Assembly: GCA_938085045.1 (NCBI GenBank)
Contig: CALKGI010000303.1
Span: 1 to 48,412 of the forward strand
Source of the DNA: an uncultured Alteromonadaceae bacterium
GTDB taxonomy: Bacteria > Pseudomonadota > Gammaproteobacteria > Enterobacterales > Alteromonadaceae
Reading direction: 5' to 3'
Length of the DNA: 48,412 nt
A program made the translations under genes and the position numbers. Below, one piece after another: positions 43,847-48,412 of this stretch. The notes beneath the pieces are model-generated. The model was not told the origin of the DNA and ran no database searches. It saw only the letters and a list, made by a program, of their open reading frames with translations. Every line of letters begins with the position of its first letter. The stretch's first letter is position 1.

Positions 43847-45511
43847 TTAGCTAATTCGCTTATACTTAATCCGATGAGGCTCAGCCGCAGCCGCACCCAA
43901 AGTCTTCTTAAGCCATGCTTCATATTCAGTGTAACTACCTTCGAAGAAGTTAATCACCCCTTCATCACGATAATCAAGAATATGTGTCACGATACGGTCG
44001 AGGAACCAGCGGTCATGCGAAATAACCATTGCGCCACCCGGGAAATCTAACAACGCATTTTCTAATGCTCGCAGAGTTTCAATATCCAAGTCGTTGGTTG
44101 GTTCATCGAGCAATAACACATTGCCACCGGCTTTTAACAGCTTGGCCAAATGCACTCGGTTGCGTTCACCACCCGACAAATCTTTAATGAATTTTTGCTG
44201 GTCGGTGCCCTTGAAGTTAAAACGGCTTACATAGGCGCGGCTGGGCAGCTGAAAAGTGCCAATTTGCATGATGTCTAAACCCTCAGACACCTCTTGCCAA
44301 ACGGTTTTACTTTCATCCATATGGTCGCGAAACTGCTCAACTGATGCCATCTGAACGGTTTCACCAACAGTGATGTCGCCACTATCTGGTTTTTCTTCGC
44401 CCGACAACATTTTGAACAAAGTTGATTTACCCGCGCCATTGGCACCGATAATACCCACGATAGCGCCCTTGGGCATACTGAAACTCAAATCGTCGATTAA
44501 CACTCGGCCATCGTATGATTTTCTCAGGTTGGTTACGTCGATGACTTTATCGCCCAAGCGAGGCCCAGGTGGAATGTACAACTCGTTGGTTTCGCTGCGT
44601 TGTTGAAAAGTTTGACTGTTTAACTCTTCAAAGCGTTCCATTCGAGCTTTGCTTTTGGCATGGCGGCCTTTGCTGCCTGCGCGAACCCATTCTAATTCGG
44701 TTTTAATCGATTTTTGACGGGCTTTTTCAGACTTTTCTTCTAGTGCCAAACGAGCGTCTTTTTGCTCTAACCAAGAAGAGTAGTTGCCTTCCCATGGAAT
44801 ACCATGGCCACGGTCAAGTTCTAAAATCCAACCGGCGACGTTATCTAAGAAATAACGGTCATGGGTGATTGCCACTACAGTACCGCTGTAGTCATGAAGG
44901 AAGCGCTCTAACCAAGCAACAGATTCTGCGTCAAGGTGGTTAGTTGGTTCGTCGAGTAATAACATGTCGGGCTTTTCAAGCAGTAAACGACACAATGCAA
45001 CACGGCGTCTTTCACCACCCGATAAGACTTCTATTTTGGCATCCCAAGGTGGCAAACGCAGGGCGTCGGCGGCACGTTCGAGGGCATTGTCGAGGTTGTG
45101 ACCATCGCTTGCGGCGATGATACCCTCTAAAATGCCTTGCTCTTTGGCCAGCGCATCAAAGTCGGCATCGGGTTCGGCGTATAAGGCGTAAACTTCGTCT
45201 AAACGTTTGGTGGCGTTTTTAACTTCACTAACCGCTTCTTCAACAACTTCGCGTACGGTTTTGCTGGTATCGAGCTGTGGTTCTTGTGGTAAGTAACCAA
45301 TTTTAATGCCCGGTTGTGGTCTTGCTTCACCTTCGATATCGGTGTCTAGACCAGCCATAATTTTAAGTAGGGTGGACTTACCTGAGCCATTTAAACCCAA
45401 TACGCCGATTTTGGCGCCGGGGAAAAATGACAGTGAAATGTCTTTAAGGATTGTCCGTTTCGGCGGCACGATTTTGCCGACGCGGGACATTTGATAAATA
45501 AACTGCGCCAT
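43847..45511 (-). CDS. ettA: Energy-dependent translational throttle protein EttA
   Basis: 554 residues, the family length. EttA is an ABC-F ATPase that binds the ribosomal E site and gates the first elongation step by ATP/ADP ratio. Two nucleotide-binding domains carry Walker A motifs GLNGSGKST and GANGAGKST and signatures LSGGERRRVAL and LSGGERNRVHL, each with a DEPTNxLD Walker B. The arm and linker between them (about 95-140 and 240-320, including RAGSKGRHAKSKARM) are present, and the ATPase domains start with YQMSRVGKIVPPKRTILKDI. It is monocistronic. Confidence 0.97.
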   Translation of the reverse strand: MAQFIYQMSRVGKIVPPKRTILKDISLSFFPGAKIGVLGLNGSGKSTLLKIMAGLDTDIEGEARPQPGIKIGYLPQEPQLDTSKTVREVVEEAVSEVKNATKRLDEVYALYAEPDADFDALAKEQGILEGIIAASDGHNLDNALERAADALRLPPWDAKIEVLSGGERRRVALCRLLLEKPDMLLLDEPTNHLDAESVAWLERFLHDYSGTVVAITHDRYFLDNVAGWILELDRGHGIPWEGNYSSWLEQKDARLALEEKSEKARQKSIKTELEWVRAGSKGRHAKSKARMERFEELNSQTFQQRSETNELYIPPGPRLGDKVIDVTNLRKSYDGRVLIDDLSFSMPKGAIVGIIGANGAGKSTLFKMLSGEEKPDSGDITVGETVQMASVEQFRDHMDESKTVWQEVSEGLDIMQIGTFQLPSRAYVSRFNFKGTDQQKFIKDLSGGERNRVHLAKLLKAGGNVLLLDEPTNDLDIETLRALENALLDFPGGAMVISHDRWFLDRIVTHILDYRDEGVINFFEGSYTEYEAWLKKTLGAAAAEPHRIKYKRIS

Positions 45512-45577
45512 GGTTGTTTCTCTTTGTTTTTTGTTGTGGGCATCTTAACCCAATTAATGGTTAAAATCTAAAGATCT

Positions 45578-45706
45578 GTGGCTTCGTTAAGGGCTGGAAG
45601 AACAGAGGCCTCGCAAGGGGGTCAAAGCAAAAACAGTGCAGGGACAGACAAGCTGTTCACAGAACTGATTTTGTACTGACCCCAACTGGTGATATTTGCA
45701 CCAACC
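45578..45706 (+). repeat. Dispersed palindromic repeat, copy C
   Basis: Arms GTGGCTTCGTTAAGGGCTGG, CGCAAGGGGGTCAAAGC and TACTGACCCCAACTGGTGAT match the other copies; the core with GGGACAGACAAGCTGTTC is nearly the same as in copy B at 862-967. It lies between the divergent ettA and PilZ genes. The rest of that gap to 45984 holds a short GTGCAAAAAA direct repeat (about 45780-45805) and a TATAAT box near 45949 without a clear -35. Confidence 0.8.
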
Positions 45707-45984
45707 TTTTATGTAGGCGAGAGATTTATCCCCGCTTCTTGCTGCGTTATTCACTTTTTTGCACAGGTTTGTAATAAAAGTGCAAAAAAAGTGCAAAAAA
45801 ACGCAAAAACTAACTAAAGAACTAACAGGGGCAGCCGATATTTTAAACAATGCAAACCTAACGTACGTGCAGTAAACGGGAGGGTAGTTATGTTAATCGT
45901 TATGTTAGTAATTCCTTTAGAAGTCAGGCCGCACCACCAGCTCAGTTATAATTCACTTTTTTACACAAAAAGCAGGGGGTTATA

Positions 45985-46686
45985 ATGCAAGCTTATACCT
46001 TTTATGAAACTCGCCAACATTCCCCTTTGTACGTCAAAAAATTACGGCCCGGTTGTCCGTTGACAGTGCAGATTGTTGATGGCAACAAAATGCGCTTCAC
46101 CAGCCATCTTATCGGTTATGACATAGGCAATTACCTGCTTGTTGCACTACCGGTAGATGTTCGCAAGCAATTTCAAGGCAACCTGCTTAGTACAGGTGCC
46201 CAAGCGGTTGTTCGGCTTTTACTCGAAGGAGAAGAGGGCAAATGCTTAGCTTTTAAAAGCAATATTGAGTCATGTGTTACCCATCCTCATGATTTTATCT
46301 TTTTATCGTTTCCTAAGATGGTAGAAAGCTGTGAATTGCGAAAGTACCCCCGGCTGTCGACATGTATGTCTGCATACGTGTGCAGCACAGGTAAAAGCAC
46401 AGGGGAAGTGCTTAATGGTCGAATGCAGGATGTATCGCTAGGAGGTTGTCGGTTTACATTTGACATGCCAAACAAAGCCAAAAACGTTAACTACAAAAAC
46501 GTAGAATTCTTACTTGGTGAAGACCCCACTAGCCCTATTATTCGTTTGCCCGCAGAGATACGCAGCCAGCGTATGCTCCATGGTCAAATGCAGGTAGGAA
46601 TTAAGTTTGAATCAGACGAGATCACCAACGAAAAAGAATTAATGCGTTTGCATATCGACAGAGATTCGTTGCTTGGTGCCTTTTAA
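45985..46686 (+). CDS. PilZ-domain cyclic di-GMP receptor, YcgR-like
   Basis: 233 residues. An N-terminal YcgR-like beta domain (about 15-110) precedes a PilZ domain (about 115-228). Both cyclic di-GMP binding motifs are intact: R119-x-x-x-R123 in LRKYPRLS and D149-x-S-x-x-G in DVSLGG. Such proteins slow the flagellar motor or control surface behaviour when cyclic di-GMP rises; the effector here is unknown. The gene is monocistronic, with AGGGGG upstream of the ATG. Confidence 0.88.
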   Translation: MQAYTFYETRQHSPLYVKKLRPGCPLTVQIVDGNKMRFTSHLIGYDIGNYLLVALPVDVRKQFQGNLLSTGAQAVVRLLLEGEEGKCLAFKSNIESCVTHPHDFIFLSFPKMVESCELRKYPRLSTCMSAYVCSTGKSTGEVLNGRMQDVSLGGCRFTFDMPNKAKNVNYKNVEFLLGEDPTSPIIRLPAEIRSQRMLHGQMQVGIKFESDEITNEKELMRLHIDRDSLLGAF

Positions 46687-46737
46687 GGGTTGACGATAGT
46701 GTTGCTGTGTTACCTAACTTTATGGCGATTAGCCGAT

Positions 46738-47970
46738 TTACAATCGGCAGTCGCCTTTACGAGTGATCACCAGATTGGGCTTGGTCTCAAGTCGTTTCAT
46801 ATCAACACAGCGAACGTTTTCGGTGTGTGACATATCCAATTTTCTTAGGCTGCGCAAATAACGCAAATAATGAACTCGTTTAAACGGATTGTTAGCAAGC
46901 CCCAACACCTCTAACTCCCTTAAGTTGGTTAATGGCTCTAGCGAATGTATATAGTTGCTCGATAAATCTAGTGTTTGAAGGCGATAAAAATACTTAAAAT
47001 CAGGTAGCTCATCGATATTATTGCCCTTAAGCGTTAAAACAACCAAAAAGTTTAACTTACTCAAAGGCGTGAGATCTTGAATTTGATTATCGTTGAGTTT
47101 CAGTTCATGCAAAGACTTGTGCACTGCCACAGCCCGTAAATCGATTATCTTATTTCGGCTTAAATTGAGCTTTTCGAGGGTGCTTAATTTCGACAGCAGC
47201 GAAATATCGACAATCTTATTATTCACTAGGCTTAATTCTTTGAGGTTAACCAAATATTCAATACCTTCGAGGTTACTGATGTCGTGACTTTTACAAGTGA
47301 GTTTGGTCAGCTGCGCAGTAAATGTCATATCCAATAAACTGGCGGCATCTTCAATGCATTTGCGCAGGCCCTTGTCGGGCATGTCGAGCTCATGAAACGC
47401 CATACTTGGCATTTCTCTTGGCATAATGGTGATGGTTATTGAATCGGCTGCCCAATTGTCGTTTTGGTCGGTGACCATTAAATACAAAGTGACTATGCGG
47501 CGTTTATTAACATCGGGGGTTAAAAACTTGGTGGTGGCTTCGCTAGAGTCGAGCAATTTAATATCGTTATCGGGTGACTTACGAGGAACGTAACTTTTAC
47601 CTTCGGTTTTATAATGATAAGCGTCATAGGTCATCCACTTATATTTCACTTTTGAACGGTCGTGTGCAGCGCCATATCCGTCGAGTTCGACCATCACATT
47701 TCCATCAACCGTAAAATCATTACCGGCTTTGACTTTAGGTCTTAGCTGCCGTTTATTTACTGTGGTTATTACTGGCTCAGGTGATTCAAGCTGTTCTTGT
47801 GGTTCGTCTTGCGCAATGGCAAAAGGAGAAGCTTCTTTAACAGGTTCAATAACTTGTAACGGCACAGGGGCTGGTGGAATATCTACCGGGGCAGAAGATT
47901 TGTTGCCAACGTAAAGCAAAACGCCGATAAAACCAATCGAACCGACAACCACAGACCATTTATAAACCAT
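46738..47970 (-). CDS. Membrane-anchored PKD-like and leucine-rich-repeat protein
   Basis: 410 residues. An N-terminal membrane anchor (about 5-21, WSVVVGSIGFIGVLLYV) is followed by a Pro/Glu-rich spacer, a PKD/Ig-like domain (about 75-190; VKAGNDFTVDGNVMVELDG and VTLYLMVTDQNDNWAADS), and about seven internalin-type leucine-rich repeats (about 225-400; NLKELSLVNNKIVDISLLSK, LQTLDLSSNYIHSLEPL). The repeats face the periplasm or surface and suggest protein binding; function is unknown. ATG has GAGGGG upstream. The gene is convergent with the PilZ gene. Six cysteines are not arranged in an obvious motif. Confidence 0.82.
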   Translation of the reverse strand: MVYKWSVVVGSIGFIGVLLYVGNKSSAPVDIPPAPVPLQVIEPVKEASPFAIAQDEPQEQLESPEPVITTVNKRQLRPKVKAGNDFTVDGNVMVELDGYGAAHDRSKVKYKWMTYDAYHYKTEGKSYVPRKSPDNDIKLLDSSEATTKFLTPDVNKRRIVTLYLMVTDQNDNWAADSITITIMPREMPSMAFHELDMPDKGLRKCIEDAASLLDMTFTAQLTKLTCKSHDISNLEGIEYLVNLKELSLVNNKIVDISLLSKLSTLEKLNLSRNKIIDLRAVAVHKSLHELKLNDNQIQDLTPLSKLNFLVVLTLKGNNIDELPDFKYFYRLQTLDLSSNYIHSLEPLTNLRELEVLGLANNPFKRVHYLRYLRSLRKLDMSHTENVRCVDMKRLETKPNLVITRKGDCRL

Positions 47971-48120
47971 AATAAAAAACCCCTCAATAAAACTGACAAC
48001 CAGCTACGCATCCACAAAACTCAGCTTATGATTAACCCAACAAAAACACAAGATGGTAAATGATGAAAGTCGACTGTGTTATCCATTACTCTTCCCCTGC
48101 GTGGAACGAGTTCCAGCTCG

Positions 48121-48412
48121 CGATAAATGGCGCAGCCATTTTAATTAACTTTATACCTAACCCCTTGTGACTGTTCAGTGAGTTATGAACTGAAGAATTA
48201 ACATTATCAATTACTAATCAACTTCTCAGCCCCTGTAGGAGCGGCAGCAGCGAAGCGTCCTCGCCGCGATAAATGGCGCAGCCATTTTAATTAGCCCTAT
48301 ACCTTAAACCTTTGTGACTGTTCAGTGAGTTATGAACTGAAGAGCTAACATTATCAATTACTAGTCAACTTCTCACCCCCTTGTAGGAGCGGCAGCAGCG
48401 AAGCGTCCTCGC
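48121..48412. repeat. Tandem repeat of about 146 bp, running off the window
   Basis: Two units, 48121-48266 and from 48267 to the window end, differ at a few positions and by small insertions. Each has a hairpin AAATGGC-GCA-GCCATTT (48125-48141 and 48271-48287), a constant middle with GTGACTGTTCAGTGAG, and a GC-rich block TGTAGGAGCGGCAGCAGCGA followed by AGCGTCCTCGC. The sequence before the first unit (about 48094-48120) contains a variant of that block. No gene lies in 47971-48412. Whether more units follow is not visible. Confidence 0.8.

Noticed and set aside
45587..45850. 87-codon minus-strand frame between ettA and the PilZ gene
   Set aside because: Half of it lies in repeat copy C and the rest has no recognisable features.

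Overview
The window reads as chromosome of a marine-type gammaproteobacterium close to the Alteromonadales. The evidence is synteny: several blocks keep the gene order known from Escherichia coli and relatives, while lineage-specific genes and dispersed repeats sit between them. These blocks are yccA/tRNA-Ser, uvrY-uvrC-pgsA-tRNA(Gly-Cys-Leu), prs-ispE-lolB with divergent hemA-prfA-prmC-(x)-sirB2-sirB1-(x)-kdsA, gcvA-(x)-ygdD-rlmM, ndk-rlmN-pilW-rodZ-ispG-(hisS missing)-yfgM-bamB-der, and xseA/guaB-guaA. Base composition is moderate to AT-rich. I see no phage genes, intact insertion sequence with a transposase, rRNA or CRISPR array.

Layout. 1-1.2 kb: the start of yccA and two identical tRNA-Ser(UGA) genes separated by a head-to-head pair of palindromic repeats. 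1.3-5.3 kb: GacA/UvrY-type regulator, UvrC, PgsA and a Gly-Cys-Leu-Gly tRNA cluster. 5.3-9.6 kb: two MITE-like elements, then a large Oar-like TonB-dependent receptor. 9.8-11.6 kb: an all-alpha dUTPase and a lone TIR-domain (ThsB-like) gene in an AT-rich patch. 11.6-23.1 kb: PRPP synthesis, isoprenoid, lipoprotein-localisation, haem and release-factor genes, with an HD-GYP response regulator and a DUF819 transporter inserted into the conserved order. 23.2-28.1 kb: a small secreted protein, GcvA, a hydrolase, DUF423, RlmM, and a PadR/HAAS pair with a visible operator. 28.3-38.3 kb: ndk to der, including a PilW-LysM fusion and a repeat element where hisS is normally found, then a small HTH protein. 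38.4-48.4 kb: XseA, GuaB, GuaA, a lone HPt protein, EttA, a PilZ protein, a PKD/LRR membrane protein and a roughly 146-bp tandem repeat running off the window end.

The genes are mostly housekeeping: DNA repair, tRNA supply, nucleotide and isoprenoid synthesis, translation termination, ribosome assembly and modification, and outer-membrane assembly. A smaller signalling set (UvrY, HD-GYP, HPt, PilZ, PilW-LysM) points to control of surface life style and cyclic di-GMP. The least ordinary items are the orphan TIR gene with its putative catalytic Glu, the modular repeat family (four copies) with conserved arms and exchanged cores, the loss of hisS from its usual operon with a repeat element and a near-consensus promoter in its place, and the PilW-LysM fusion. 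I saw no clear multi-gene novel system.
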